Source: Flavobacterium sp. CF108 (GTDB lineage Bacteria; Bacteroidota; Bacteroidia; Flavobacteriales; Flavobacteriaceae). Taken from it: a stretch of DNA of 64,000 nucleotides. The stretch covers positions 259,480 through 323,479 of the forward strand of contig NZ_FQWW01000008.1 in assembly GCF_900129795.1 (NCBI RefSeq), in the 5' to 3' direction. The notes under the pieces are model-generated. The model did not search any database, was not told the DNA's origin, and was given only the letters and a program-made list of their open reading frames with translations. Both the position numbers and the translations under genes were made by a program. Shown piece after piece: positions 43,473 to 52,698 of the stretch (its first letter is position 1; each line of letters starts with the position of its first letter).

Positions 43473-46301
43473 TTGAAATCAACATATAAAATTGTAATTC
43501 TCTTTTTTGTTTTATTTAGTTCGATAAAACAGTATGCACAACATCAGTCTAAGATGGAAGTGGCGGTTAATCTTGAACTAAAAACGCTGAATGTAAAACA
43601 GGATATTACGTATTTTAATACTTCAAACGACACACTGGTTTCGATTGTTTTGAATGATTGGAATAATGCATTTGCGGATAAAAACACACCTTTGGCAAGA
43701 CGTTTTTCTGATGAGTTTTATCGCGGTTTTCATTTAGCAAAAGCCATTGAAAGAGGAAATACAACAATTTTAAATCTTACTGATTCTGGCTTTACGGCGC
43801 TTGAATGGGAAAGAACGGATAAAAACCCAGATTTTATTGTGGTTAAGCTAAACCAAAAATTATTTCCGGGAGAACAAATTACTTTGCACATCAATTATAT
43901 TTCGAAAATTCCGAGTGATAAATTCACGCATTATGGGTTTAATCAGAACGGAATGAATTTAAAAAACTGGTTTTTAAATCCGGCACGTTTTGAAAATCAT
44001 CGTTTTATAAGATACAATAACTTTAATCTTGACGATATTGCAAATGCGGTTGTCGATTATGAAGTTGAAATAAAAATCCCGAATGATTATTCGATTACAA
44101 CTGATTTAAATTCGGTTTCAAAAGACGTTTCAAATTCAGCTTATACTAATTATTCTTTTTCAGGAAAAAACAGATCAGACTTTAATTTATTTATCGAAAG
44201 ACAAAATAATTTTAAAAGTTATGACAATGGAACAATCGAAGTTCTTTCGGATTTAAAAAACAAAAAAATCAGCGAAGTTCAAAAAGCCATTATAATTGAC
44301 CGCGTTGCTGCTTTTGCGAATGAATTTTTAGGTAAATATCCGCATGAAAAAATCACTGTTTCACAGGCAGATTATGAGAGAAATCCTTTTTATGGATTGA
44401 ATCAGCTGCCTTCGTTTCTTAGTCCGTTTTCGGATGAGTTTATGTTTGAAGTAACTTTTTTCAAAACTTATCTGAACAATTATCTAAAAAACTCGCTTCG
44501 TCTTGATCCTAGAAAAGACAATTGGGTTTATGACGGAATACAGATTTATGCCATGATGAAGTATATGGAAGAAAATCATCTGGATGAAAAAATGTTGGGA
44601 AAACTTTCGAAAATGAAACTTTTTAAAAGTTACAACATTACCAATCTGACTTTTAATGAGCAATACAGTTATTATTATATGCTGATGGCTCGTAAAAACC
44701 TGGATCAGCCGCTTGGAGATCCGAAGAATACGCTGATAAAATTTAACGAACAAATTGCGAGTAAATACCGCGCAGGTTTGAGTTTGAGTTATCTGGATGA
44801 TTATTTGAATCATAATATTGTTCCCGAAAGTATTCAGGAGTTTTATAATTTGAATAAAACGCAACAAACGAATCGTTATGATTTTGAAAAAATCCTGACC
44901 GATAAAAGTCCAAAAAATATCGACTGGTTTTTTAAAACTATAATCGATTCAAGAGAAATTATTGATTATAAGTTTACGCATGTTTCCAAAACAGCAGACA
45001 GTATACAATTTTCGATAAAAAACAAAACCAATATTTATGCACCAATTCCGGTTTATGGTTTAAAGAAAAATGAAGTTGTTTTTAAGGAATGGATTGAACC
45101 TAAAAAAGCAGATTCTATTTATCAATTTGACCGAAAAAATGCAGATAAATTAGTTATAAATTACGACAACGAGGTTCCTGAATTCAACCAGAGAAACAAC
45201 TGGAAATCTTTAAAAAGTCTGGTTATTACCAATCGCCCTATAAAATTTAATTTTGCTAAAGATCTCGAAGATCCTTATTACAATCAGATCTTATATATCC
45301 CCACATTGACGTATAATTATTATGACGGATTAACACCGGGAATTCGTTTTCATAATAAAACGATATTAGATAAACCCTTTACTTTTGACATTAATCCGGC
45401 CTATTCCATAAAAGCGGGAACAATTTCTGGTTCGTCTGCTTTTTCTTTGAATCAGTTTTATCGAAACAATACTCTATATAATGTACGATATTCTATAAGT
45501 CAAAACTATTTTCATTATGCGCCAGATGCTACTTATCTTCGATTAAATCCTATGGTGCAGCTGCGTATTCGTGAAGAGAATTTTAGGGATAATAGAAAAC
45601 AGCTTATTTTGTTTCGTCAGGTAATTGTAAACAGAGAAGCAAGTGCATTTATTACAGACAATTCTAAACCTAATTATTCAGTTTTTGACGCCCGTTATGT
45701 AAACACAAAAACAGAACTGGTTAATCATTTTAATTTTATGACTGATGTTCAGTTTGGCGGAGGCTTTGGAAAAGTTTCGGGAGAAGCTGAATACAGAAGA
45801 TTATTTGAAAATAATCGCAAACTAAACTTAAGATTGTTTGCCGGAAGTTTCTTGTACAATAAAACTAATTCTGATTATTTTAGTTTTGGTTTAGATAAGC
45901 CTACAGATTATTTATTTGATTATAATATTTTGGGAAGATCCGAAACCAGTGGGATTTTCAGTCAGCAATATGTAATTGCTGAAGGCGGATTTAAATCAAA
46001 AATAGATCCTTCATTTGGTAATCAATGGATGACTACTTTAAACGCCAGTTATGCTTTATGGGACTGGGTTGAAGTTTATGGTGATGTTGGACTTTTGAAG
46101 AATAAACATCAAGATGCCTTTTTTGCCTATGATAGCGGAGTGCGGTTAAACCTTGTTCCAGACTACTTTGAACTTTATTTTCCGGTCTACTCGAATAACG
46201 GGTGGGAAATTTCTCAAAAGAATTACAACGAAAAAATCAGATTTGTTATCACTTTGGCACCAAAAGCATTAGTCACTCTTTTTACCCGAAAATGGTTTTA
46301 A
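43473..46301 (+). CDS. M1-peptidase-like protein lacking zinc motif, joined to an outer membrane barrel
   Basis: A 942-residue exported protein (signal peptide to about residue 23, YAQHQ). Residues 25-490 follow the M1 aminopeptidase layout: an N-terminal beta-saddle (LNVKQDITYFNTSNDTL ... WERTDKNPD) and a helical part (WVYDGIQIYAMMKYMEEN) that resembles the 'NEG' glutamate helix. No HExxH is found; the matching place reads FMFEVTFFKTYLNNYL. The C-terminal 350 residues are amphipathic strands ending in Phe, like an outer membrane barrel. It is probably a non-catalytic surface or periplasmic binding module on a barrel. The start is TTG 43473, because the signal peptide begins there and no ATG is near. 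Confidence 0.75.
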   Translation: MKSTYKIVILFFVLFSSIKQYAQHQSKMEVAVNLELKTLNVKQDITYFNTSNDTLVSIVLNDWNNAFADKNTPLARRFSDEFYRGFHLAKAIERGNTTILNLTDSGFTALEWERTDKNPDFIVVKLNQKLFPGEQITLHINYISKIPSDKFTHYGFNQNGMNLKNWFLNPARFENHRFIRYNNFNLDDIANAVVDYEVEIKIPNDYSITTDLNSVSKDVSNSAYTNYSFSGKNRSDFNLFIERQNNFKSYDNGTIEVLSDLKNKKISEVQKAIIIDRVAAFANEFLGKYPHEKITVSQADYERNPFYGLNQLPSFLSPFSDEFMFEVTFFKTYLNNYLKNSLRLDPRKDNWVYDGIQIYAMMKYMEENHLDEKMLGKLSKMKLFKSYNITNLTFNEQYSYYYMLMARKNLDQPLGDPKNTLIKFNEQIASKYRAGLSLSYLDDYLNHNIVPESIQEFYNLNKTQQTNRYDFEKILTDKSPKNIDWFFKTIIDSREIIDYKFTHVSKTADSIQFSIKNKTNIYAPIPVYGLKKNEVVFKEWIEPKKADSIYQFDRKNADKLVINYDNEVPEFNQRNNWKSLKSLVITNRPIKFNFAKDLEDPYYNQILYIPTLTYNYYDGLTPGIRFHNKTILDKPFTFDINPAYSIKAGTISGSSAFSLNQFYRNNTLYNVRYSISQNYFHYAPDATYLRLNPMVQLRIREENFRDNRKQLILFRQVIVNREASAFITDNSKPNYSVFDARYVNTKTELVNHFNFMTDVQFGGGFGKVSGEAEYRRLFENNRKLNLRLFAGSFLYNKTNSDYFSFGLDKPTDYLFDYNILGRSETSGIFSQQYVIAEGGFKSKIDPSFGNQWMTTLNASYALWDWVEVYGDVGLLKNKHQDAFFAYDSGVRLNLVPDYFELYFPVYSNNGWEISQKNYNEKIRFVITLAPKALVTLFTRKWF

Positions 46302-46488
46302 TTAAATAAATTTTAATCAAAAACATAAATTATTATCACAAAAAAGACAAAAACCATAAAAATAACACAATTAAAGTACGTAGTTTTCTGTTTTTAAATA
46401 CAAATAATTAAATTATATTTATTTTAAAGAATTATGATTATTGATTGTTTTTAAGTAATTTCGCAGTCATAACATGACCCACAAGATT

Positions 46489-48900
46489 ATGATAACAGAA
46501 AAAAGCAATACAACTTTAACTTTTGAAGATTTCAAAACAGAGGTATTGAACGACTACAGAATTGCAGTAACTAGCCGTGAATGTAGTCTTTTAGGTCGTA
46601 AAGAAGTATTGACAGGAAAAGCCAAATTTGGAATATTTGGTGACGGAAAAGAAGTACCACAGCTTGCAATGGCAAAAGCCTTTAAAAATGGGGATTTCCG
46701 CTCTGGTTATTATCGCGATCAGACTTTTATGATGGCGATTGGCGAATTAACTTCTAAACAGTTTTTCGCAGGTTTATACGGTCATACTGATTTAGCTCAT
46801 GATCCAATGTCTGCCGGAAGGCAAATGGGCGGACACTTTGTAACGCACAGTTTAAACGAAGACGGATCGTGGAAAGACTTAACAAAACAAAAAAATTCAA
46901 GCTCAGATATATCGCCTACAGCAGGGCAAATGCCAAGATTATTGGGATTAGCTCAGGCTTCTAAAATTTACAGAAACGTTAATGGAATCACCATTAAAGA
47001 TAAATTTTCTGTTGATGGAAATGAAGTTGCCTGGGGAACAATAGGAAACGCAAGTACGTCTGAAGGTTTATTTTTTGAAACTATAAATGCTGCCGGAGTT
47101 TTACAAGTTCCGATGGTAATGAGTGTTTGGGATGATGAATACGGAATTTCGGTTCACGCCAAACATCAAACTACAAAAGAAAACATTTCTGAAATCCTTA
47201 AAGGATATCAAAGAGATGAAGATTCTAAAGGTTATGAAATTTTTAGAGTAAAAGGATGGGATTATGCAGAGTTAGTTTCGACTTACGAAAGAGCAGGCGC
47301 AATTGCGCGTGAAGAACATATTCCGGTTTTAATTCACGTAAACGAATTAACACAGCCGCAAGGTCACTCTACTTCTGGTTCTCACGAACGTTATAAAAAT
47401 GCAGAAAGATTAGCTTGGGAAAGAGATTTCGATTGTATTCGTCAGATGCGTTTATGGATGATCGCTATTAATATTGCATCTCCGGAAGAATTAGCAGAAC
47501 TTGATTTTCAATTGAAAAAAGAAGTTCTTGAAGCTAAAAAAGATGCATGGAATGATTTCATCAATCCGATAATTGAAGACCAAAAAAATCTTTTGGATTT
47601 ATTGGAGCAAATTGCAGAAGCAAGCATCAATCATAAAGACAGAATTAGAAAATATATTTCAGAATTAAGTGCGATAAAAGCGCCTTTAAAGAAAGAAATT
47701 CTGGTTTACGCAAGAAAAATTCTTCGTTTTATAGAAGTTCCAAACAGCAAGGTTCTTTTATCAAACTGGATCACGAATTTTATTGGAGAGACTCAGGGAA
47801 AATTCAGCAGTAACCTGCATTCAGAATCTGCACAAAATGTATTTTCTGTAGAAAAAGTACTTCCAGAATATGCCGAAAATGCAAAACCGGATTTAGACGG
47901 AAGAATGATTCTTCGTGATAATTTCGACGCTTTGTTTAGCAAATATCCTGAAACATTGATTTTTGGGGAAGATGTTGGAAACATTGGCGACGTAAATCAA
48001 GGTCTTGAAGGCATGCAGGAAAAATACGGCGAACTTCGTGTTGCCGATGTCGGGATTCGTGAAGCGACTATTATTGGTCAGGGAATTGGTATGGCATTGA
48101 GAGGTTTACGCCCTATTGCTGAAATTCAATATCTTGATTATTTATTGTATGCGATTCAAATCATGAGTGATGATTTAGCTACTTTACAATACAGAACGGT
48201 TGGAAAACAAAAAGCACCATTAATTATCAGAACTCGCGGACACCGTTTAGAAGGTATCTGGCATTCTGGTTCTCCAATGGGAATGATTATAAACGCCATT
48301 CGCGGAATCCATGTTTTGGTTCCGAGAGATATGACACAAGCTGCAGGATTTTATAATACTCTTTTAGAGTGCGACGAACCTGCATTAGTTATTGAATGTT
48401 TGAACGGTTACCGTTTAAAAGAAAAAACACCTTTGAATTTTGGTGAATTCAAAACGCCAATTGGTGTTGTTGAAACATTAAAAGAAGGTGCTGATATTAC
48501 TTTAGTTTCTTACGGATCGACTTTAAGATTGGTTCAACAAGCCGCTGAGGAATTATTAGTTTTAGGAATTGACTGTGAAATTATTGATATTCAGTCTTTA
48601 CTTCCTTTTGATATTAATAAGGATATTGTGAAAAGTGTCGCTAAAACAAATCGTCTTTTAGTAATTGACGAAGATGTTCCAGGCGGAGCTTCGGCTTACA
48701 TTTTACAGCAGATTCTGGAAGAGCAAGATGCTTATAAATATCTTGACAGTAAACCGCAAACACTTGCTGCAAAAGCGCACAGACCGGCTTACGGAACTGA
48801 CGGCGATTATTTCTCTAAACCTTCTGCTGAAGATATTTTCGAGAAAATTTACAGCATGATGAATGAAGTTAATCCTTCTAAATTTCCTAGTTTATACTAA
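46489..48900 (+). CDS. 2-oxoacid dehydrogenase E1, fused alpha and beta subunits
   Basis: An 803-residue thiamine diphosphate enzyme in which the alpha chain (about 1-400) and beta chain (about 450-803), usually separate, are one protein. Alpha marks are KAKFGIFGDGKEVPQLAMAKAF, GYYRDQTFMMAIGE and the cofactor loop WGTIGNASTSEGLFFETINAAGVLQVPMV in part; beta marks are IFGEDVGNIGDVNQGLEGMQEKYG, DVGIREATIIGQGIGMALRGLRPIAEIQ and DEDVPGGASAYI. This is the branched-chain or pyruvate type E1, which decarboxylates the oxoacid and passes the acyl group to E2. ATG 46474 is also in frame; 46489 is preferred because a -7-like box TAATTTCG lies at 46456-46463. Confidence 0.9.
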   Translation: MITEKSNTTLTFEDFKTEVLNDYRIAVTSRECSLLGRKEVLTGKAKFGIFGDGKEVPQLAMAKAFKNGDFRSGYYRDQTFMMAIGELTSKQFFAGLYGHTDLAHDPMSAGRQMGGHFVTHSLNEDGSWKDLTKQKNSSSDISPTAGQMPRLLGLAQASKIYRNVNGITIKDKFSVDGNEVAWGTIGNASTSEGLFFETINAAGVLQVPMVMSVWDDEYGISVHAKHQTTKENISEILKGYQRDEDSKGYEIFRVKGWDYAELVSTYERAGAIAREEHIPVLIHVNELTQPQGHSTSGSHERYKNAERLAWERDFDCIRQMRLWMIAINIASPEELAELDFQLKKEVLEAKKDAWNDFINPIIEDQKNLLDLLEQIAEASINHKDRIRKYISELSAIKAPLKKEILVYARKILRFIEVPNSKVLLSNWITNFIGETQGKFSSNLHSESAQNVFSVEKVLPEYAENAKPDLDGRMILRDNFDALFSKYPETLIFGEDVGNIGDVNQGLEGMQEKYGELRVADVGIREATIIGQGIGMALRGLRPIAEIQYLDYLLYAIQIMSDDLATLQYRTVGKQKAPLIIRTRGHRLEGIWHSGSPMGMIINAIRGIHVLVPRDMTQAAGFYNTLLECDEPALVIECLNGYRLKEKTPLNFGEFKTPIGVVETLKEGADITLVSYGSTLRLVQQAAEELLVLGIDCEIIDIQSLLPFDINKDIVKSVAKTNRLLVIDEDVPGGASAYILQQILEEQDAYKYLDSKPQTLAAKAHRPAYGTDGDYFSKPSAEDIFEKIYSMMNEVNPSKFPSLY

Positions 48901-48923
48901 AAATTTAGATGTTTTTAGATAAT

Positions 48924-48955
48924 AAAAAAAGCTCCAATATTTTGGAGCTTTTTTT
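48924..48955 (+). terminator. Terminator after the E1 gene
   Basis: AAAAAAGCTCCAA and TTGGAGCTTTTTT form a 13-pair stem over 48925-48954 with a 4-base loop, ending in T. Confidence 0.85.
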
Positions 48956-48975
48956 ATTATTATACACAAAGTAAA

Positions 48976-49059
48976 GTCATTGCGAGGAACGAAGCAATCT
49001 CACTATTATAATCACGCATAGACTTTAGCACGTGAGATTGCTTCGTTCCTCGCAATGAC
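48976..49059. repeat. Perfect 28-base inverted repeat, 'ATTGCGAGGAACGAAGCAAT' family
   Basis: GTCATTGCGAGGAACGAAGC and its continuation at 48976-49003 are perfectly complementary to 49032-49059, 28-base loop. A third copy is at 49870-49895 on the other side of kdsB. This repeat type gives spurious peptides reading VIARNEAIS in many genomes. Confidence 0.8.
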
Positions 49060-49066
49060 ATAAAAT

Positions 49067-49110
49067 CCGTATTAATCCGCGCTTTCGCGAAAGCGAATCC
49101 GTAAAATCCG
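49067..49110. repeat. 'ATCCG' repeat with perfect 16-base palindrome
   Basis: The palindrome CGCTTTCGCGAAAGCG lies at 49080-49095, flanked by AATCCG words on both sides (TTAATCCG before, GAATCCG and AAATCCG after). It belongs to the same family as 162-271 and 56461-56680. Confidence 0.7.
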
Positions 49111-49127
49111 TGTTTCAATAGAATTGT

Positions 49128-49862
49128 TTAAATATCTTTCAGCATCGCTCTGGCTCTTTCCAAATCCTCCGCCGTATCAATCCCAATTCCAACATGCGTG
49201 GTTTCGACCATTTTTATGCGTTTTCCGAACTCTAAATATCTTAACTGCTCCAATTTCTCAGAAGCTTCTAAAGATTTCATAGGAAGACTGTAAAAATCTA
49301 ATAAAGCCTGTTTTCTAAAAGCATAAATTCCGATGTGTTGAAAATAACGAACTCCAGCATCTTTTTCCCTAGGATAAGGAATTACCGATCTTGAAAAATA
49401 CAAGGCAAACTGCGACTGATCAACAACCACTTTTACATTATTCGGGTTATTGATTTCGTCTTCATTTGTGATTTCACGCATTAACGAAGCTAAATCAATC
49501 TTTTTATCTTCATCATTTTTAAAAACAGATAAAACCTGCTCTAAAGGCCCGGCTTCAGTAAAAGGTTCATCACCTTGTACATTTACCACAATATCAACAT
49601 CAAGATTGGCAACGGCTTCAGCAATTCGGTCACTTCCAGATTCGTGTTCTTTAATGCTCATAATTGCTTTTCCACCGTTAGAAACAATTTCGTCAAAAAT
49701 CAAATCAGAATCGGTTACAACAAAAACATCGTCGAATAAGTTTGTTGAAACTGCAGCTTCGTATGTTCTTAAAATTACTGTTTTACCTCCCAAATCCTGC
49801 ATTAGTTTTGCAGGAAAACGTGTTGATGCGTATCGCGCCGGAATTACCGCTATTATTTTCAT
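49128..49862 (-). CDS. kdsB: 3-deoxy-manno-octulosonate cytidylyltransferase
   Basis: A 244-residue cytosolic enzyme that makes CMP-Kdo from CTP and Kdo for the lipopolysaccharide core. The nucleotide-binding start IAVIPARYASTRFPAKLMQDLGGK, the VNVQGDEPF loop, VVVDQSQFALYFSRSVIPYPRE and the C-terminal HVGIGIDTAEDLERA all match. Length is usual. The gene is bracketed by copies of the same intergenic repeat (48976-49059 and 49870-49895). Confidence 0.95.
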   Translation of the reverse strand: MKIIAVIPARYASTRFPAKLMQDLGGKTVILRTYEAAVSTNLFDDVFVVTDSDLIFDEIVSNGGKAIMSIKEHESGSDRIAEAVANLDVDIVVNVQGDEPFTEAGPLEQVLSVFKNDEDKKIDLASLMREITNEDEINNPNNVKVVVDQSQFALYFSRSVIPYPREKDAGVRYFQHIGIYAFRKQALLDFYSLPMKSLEASEKLEQLRYLEFGKRIKMVETTHVGIGIDTAEDLERARAMLKDI

Positions 49863-49869
49863 TTTTTAT

Positions 49870-49895
49870 GTCATTGCGAGGAACGAAGCAATCTC
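49870..49895. repeat. Third copy of the 'ATTGCGAGGAACGAAGCAAT' repeat
   Basis: Twenty-six bases identical to the left arm at 48976-49001. It lies seven bases before the kdsB start and so may be inside its transcript leader or promoter. Confidence 0.75.
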
Positions 49896-49924
49896 GCTCC
49901 CATAGTTAATTTATATTTTTTATC

Positions 49925-50011
49925 CTTTGTGAATCTCTGTGTAAATCTCTGTGCAATTTTGTGTAATAACTTTCACAAAGATTCGCAAAGGTTTCGCAGA
50001 GATTCACAAAG
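49925..50011. repeat. Inverted repeat 'CTTTGTGAATCTCTG'
   Basis: CTTTGTGAATCTCTG at 49925-49939 is perfectly complementary to CAGAGATTCACAAAG at 49997-50011; inner words (TCTCTGTG, CAAAGATTC) add weaker pairing. It separates the DODA-type gene end from kdsB. Confidence 0.7.
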
Positions 50012-50015
50012 TTTT

Positions 50016-50846
50016 TTACATTATTTTTACCGAAGTCATACTCAACGAACCAGCCAGCAATTTATCATTAAACAAGTTCAACTCTTCTGACTTTTCTTTT
50101 AAACCTAAAGTATACAATAAAGGCAAATAATGATCCGGAGTTGGAATTGCAATTTGAACCGCTTTACTCATTTTTTCGTACTCGATTAAAGGCAGGAAAT
50201 TTCCATCCAATAAATAATTATTTACGGTTTCTCTGGCTTCAATTGCCCAATCGTAACCGTAATTATCTTTATCAAAATTTCTGAAATCAACTAAACGAAG
50301 ATTGTGCACAATATTTCCGCTCCCAATAATCAAAACACCTTTATCACGTAACGATTGTAATTTCTGCGCCAGCTCAAAATGATATTGCCCAGATTTTGTA
50401 TAATCAATACTTAACTGAATTACGGGAACATCTGCATTAGGATATAAATGTTTAATAACACTCCACGCACCGTGATCTAAACCCCAATGTTCGTCTAAAT
50501 CTACCTGAACAGGATTTAATATTTTTTGAGTTTCTAATGCCAGTTCAGGACTTCCTTTTGCGGGATACTGCACATCAAAAAGTGCCTGCGGAAAACCTCC
50601 AAAATCGTGAATGGTTCTTGGCATTTCCATCGAAGTTACTTTTGTGCCTTTTGTAAACCAATGCGCCGAAATACATAAAATAGCATTGGGCTGCGGTAAT
50701 GTTTTAGCCAGATTTCGAAAACCAGCCACAAACTGATTTTCTTCAATAGCATTCATTGGGCTGCCGTGTCCTAAAAACAAAACCGGCATTTTATCTGTAT
50801 TCGAAAACGTAGACGAAATCGAATGTAAGTCGTTTAGTGTTGTCAT
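50016..50846 (-). CDS. DODA-type extradiol dioxygenase (YgiD / LigB family)
   Basis: A 276-residue cytosolic metal dioxygenase. Ligand and active site histidines are seen in LFLGHGSP (His27), ISAHWF (His62), GNIVHNLR (His181) and TPDHYLPLL (His239), which matches the four-His arrangement of the E. coli YgiD group that opens the ring of 4,5-dihydroxyphenylalanine-like catechols. The natural substrate in bacteria is not settled. The start ATG 50846 gives the family length. The gene stands alone between two intergenic repeats. Confidence 0.9.
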   Translation of the reverse strand: MTTLNDLHSISSTFSNTDKMPVLFLGHGSPMNAIEENQFVAGFRNLAKTLPQPNAILCISAHWFTKGTKVTSMEMPRTIHDFGGFPQALFDVQYPAKGSPELALETQKILNPVQVDLDEHWGLDHGAWSVIKHLYPNADVPVIQLSIDYTKSGQYHFELAQKLQSLRDKGVLIIGSGNIVHNLRLVDFRNFDKDNYGYDWAIEARETVNNYLLDGNFLPLIEYEKMSKAVQIAIPTPDHYLPLLYTLGLKEKSEELNLFNDKLLAGSLSMTSVKIM

Positions 50847-50875
50847 TGTAAATGTATCTCTGTGAAGTTTTTTCT

Positions 50876-50953
50876 GCCACGAATTACACTAATTTACACT
50901 AATTTGTTAGTACCTAAAAAAAATAATTCGTGTTAATTCGTGAAATTCGTGGC
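50876..50953. repeat. Palindromic element 'GCCACGAATT ... AATTCGTGGC'
   Basis: Arms at 50876-50885 and 50944-50953 are perfectly complementary; internal words ACACTAATTTACACTAATT and AATTCGTGTTAATTCGTG extend the pairing loosely. It is related to the element at 12463-12557. Confidence 0.65.
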
Positions 50954-50959
50954 AAACTT

Positions 50960-52369
50960 TTATTCTTCAAAACTCTCGTCTTTAAATCCTATCAAATATA
51001 ATTTATTTTTGGCACGTGTCATTGCTGTGTAAAGCCATCTTATATAATCATGATCGATTCCGTTTGGCAAATACGGCTGTTCTACAAAAACCGTATTCCA
51101 CTGCCCTCCCTGCGATTTATGACACGTTATGGCGTAGGAGAATTTCACCTGTAAACCATTAAAATATTCATTTTCTTTTACCTTTTGAAACTTCTTATAT
51201 TTTGTCGACTCATCTTCATAATCCTTCATTACCTCTTCATACAAACGATTTGATTCTTCATAGGTTAACGATGGAGATTCACTCTTTATAGTATCTAAAA
51301 TCAAAACGGTTTCAAAAGGTTTTTGATCCGGATAATCGACCATTCTTATTTTTACCCTTGCAAAAGTAAAACCGTACAACTCTTTGATTCCGAACATTTC
51401 CAAAACCTCAATAATATCACCATTGGCAATAAATCCTGCTTCATCGGTTTCTTTCAGCCAGAAATAATTATTCTTTACCACCATTAAAAAATCGCCTACA
51501 GAAAGTTCGCTTTCTTTAAACAAAATTCGGGTTCTAATTTGTTCGTTGTATTGATTTGCCCTTTTATTAGAACGGACAATAAACGCCGTATCTTCAATAC
51601 TATAATTGCTGTAAGCTGTATTTATAGCATCCTGAATATCATATCCATCGGTTAAACGAACAATATCTTTAAACTTTTTTACATTGAATTTAAACTCCGT
51701 AATAAAGCTCTCTTTCAATAATTCGCGTAATTCGGTTGCATTGAATAAAATCCCTGAACTTTCTTCCTGACGCATTACTTCATCCAATTCGATATGTTCG
51801 ATTTCTTTGTCGTAATGAACGCCCAAAGTATGTATATCTAAAGCTGGGCTAATATCTAAATTTACCGGAGGAAGCTGCGCTGTATCTCCTAAAAGGATCA
51901 TTTTGCAATTGGTTCCCGAATACACATAATTAATCAAATCATCGAGAAGCGAACCGCTGTCTAAAGTACTGTCTGAAATCATCGAAGCCTCGTCGACTAT
52001 AAAAATCGTGTTTTTATGTTTGTTAACTTGTCTGGTAAAAGCCACTCCTCCACCCGATGATTTTTTAGGGAAATAGATCTTCTTATGAATCGTAAAAGCG
52101 GATGTATTGGAATAATTTGCAATTACTTTTGCCGCACGACCTGTTGGTGCAAGCAGGACAAACTTTTTATTAATATCACCAAGATTATTTACGATTGTTG
52201 AAATCACCGTTGTTTTTCCGGTTCCGGCATATCCTTTTAATACAAAAATGGTGTTGTTTGCTGGTTCGGTCAAAAAAATGGCGATTTTTTGAAAAAAAAT
52301 ATCCTGTTTATAAGTAGGTGCAAAAGGAAATCTTTTTTGCAAAACGCCGTAAAACGATGCTGAATTCAT
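50960..52369 (-). CDS. RecD/Dda-like superfamily 1 DNA helicase
   Basis: A 469-residue ATPase. Walker A is GYAGTGKTTV, Walker B with the following motif is FIVDEASMIS, motif III LLGDTAQLPPV, and the C-terminal UvrD-like part has SYAITCHKSQGGQWNTVFV (motif V) and RWLYTAMTRAKNKLYLIG (motif VI). It resembles the Dda/RecD2 5'-3' helicases and stands as a single gene, not in a RecBCD cluster. The frame extends to 52423, but ATG 52369 is preferred since a -7-like box GAACTTTG lies at 52394-52387 on the minus strand. Confidence 0.9.
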   Translation of the reverse strand: MNSASFYGVLQKRFPFAPTYKQDIFFQKIAIFLTEPANNTIFVLKGYAGTGKTTVISTIVNNLGDINKKFVLLAPTGRAAKVIANYSNTSAFTIHKKIYFPKKSSGGGVAFTRQVNKHKNTIFIVDEASMISDSTLDSGSLLDDLINYVYSGTNCKMILLGDTAQLPPVNLDISPALDIHTLGVHYDKEIEHIELDEVMRQEESSGILFNATELRELLKESFITEFKFNVKKFKDIVRLTDGYDIQDAINTAYSNYSIEDTAFIVRSNKRANQYNEQIRTRILFKESELSVGDFLMVVKNNYFWLKETDEAGFIANGDIIEVLEMFGIKELYGFTFARVKIRMVDYPDQKPFETVLILDTIKSESPSLTYEESNRLYEEVMKDYEDESTKYKKFQKVKENEYFNGLQVKFSYAITCHKSQGGQWNTVFVEQPYLPNGIDHDYIRWLYTAMTRAKNKLYLIGFKDESFEE

Positions 52370-52427
52370 AAGGTAAATTTGAAACACAAAGTTCGTTCTT
52401 TTTAATGGCAATAACAATTGCAAAAAT

Positions 52428-52613
52428 CAATTACAATTTCAATGACAATTGCAGTTGTCAAATTCAATATCAAAATTAAAAAACAAAATATAAAGCTTAA
52501 ATTTAGCTATATAGCTGATAATAAACGTAATGATAATACTTCGCTAACTTTATTGTAACATTAATTTTTGAAATTGCATTTAATTTCTGCAATTGTCATT
52601 GAAATTGAAATTG
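52428..52613. repeat. 27-base inverted repeat in the divergent promoter region
   Basis: The arm at 52428-52454 (starts CAATTACAATTTCAATGACA) and the arm at 52587-52613 (starts CTGCAATTGTCATTGAAATT) are complementary at 26 of 27 positions. The 132 bases between them are AT-rich without ORF. The 329-base gap 52370-52698 between the divergent helicase and DUF3822 genes is otherwise empty except for the promoter boxes. Confidence 0.65.
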
Positions 52614-52635
52614 ACATTGTTATTTTTTTTATTTG

Positions 52636-52643
52636 TAAGTTTG
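52636..52643 (+). promoter_or_regulatory. -7 box of the DUF3822-rsmD operon
   Basis: TAAGTTTG matches TAnnTTTG exactly. TTGAC at 52611-52615 lies about 20 bases before it and may serve as the -33 element. Confidence 0.5.
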
Positions 52644-52698
52644 TGGTCACCTTAAATTCTTTATTGAAACAAAACAGGTAACGAATTGTAAATCAATT

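Noticed and set aside
44484..44867. 127-codon minus-strand ORF
   Set aside because: Antisense to the middle of the M1-like gene; its Ile/Phe/His-rich product has no domain, as is usual for antisense frames.
49450..49905. 151-codon plus-strand ORF over kdsB ending in VIARNEAISLP
   Set aside because: It is antisense to kdsB, and its tail is the spurious peptide produced by the intergenic repeat at 49870-49895.
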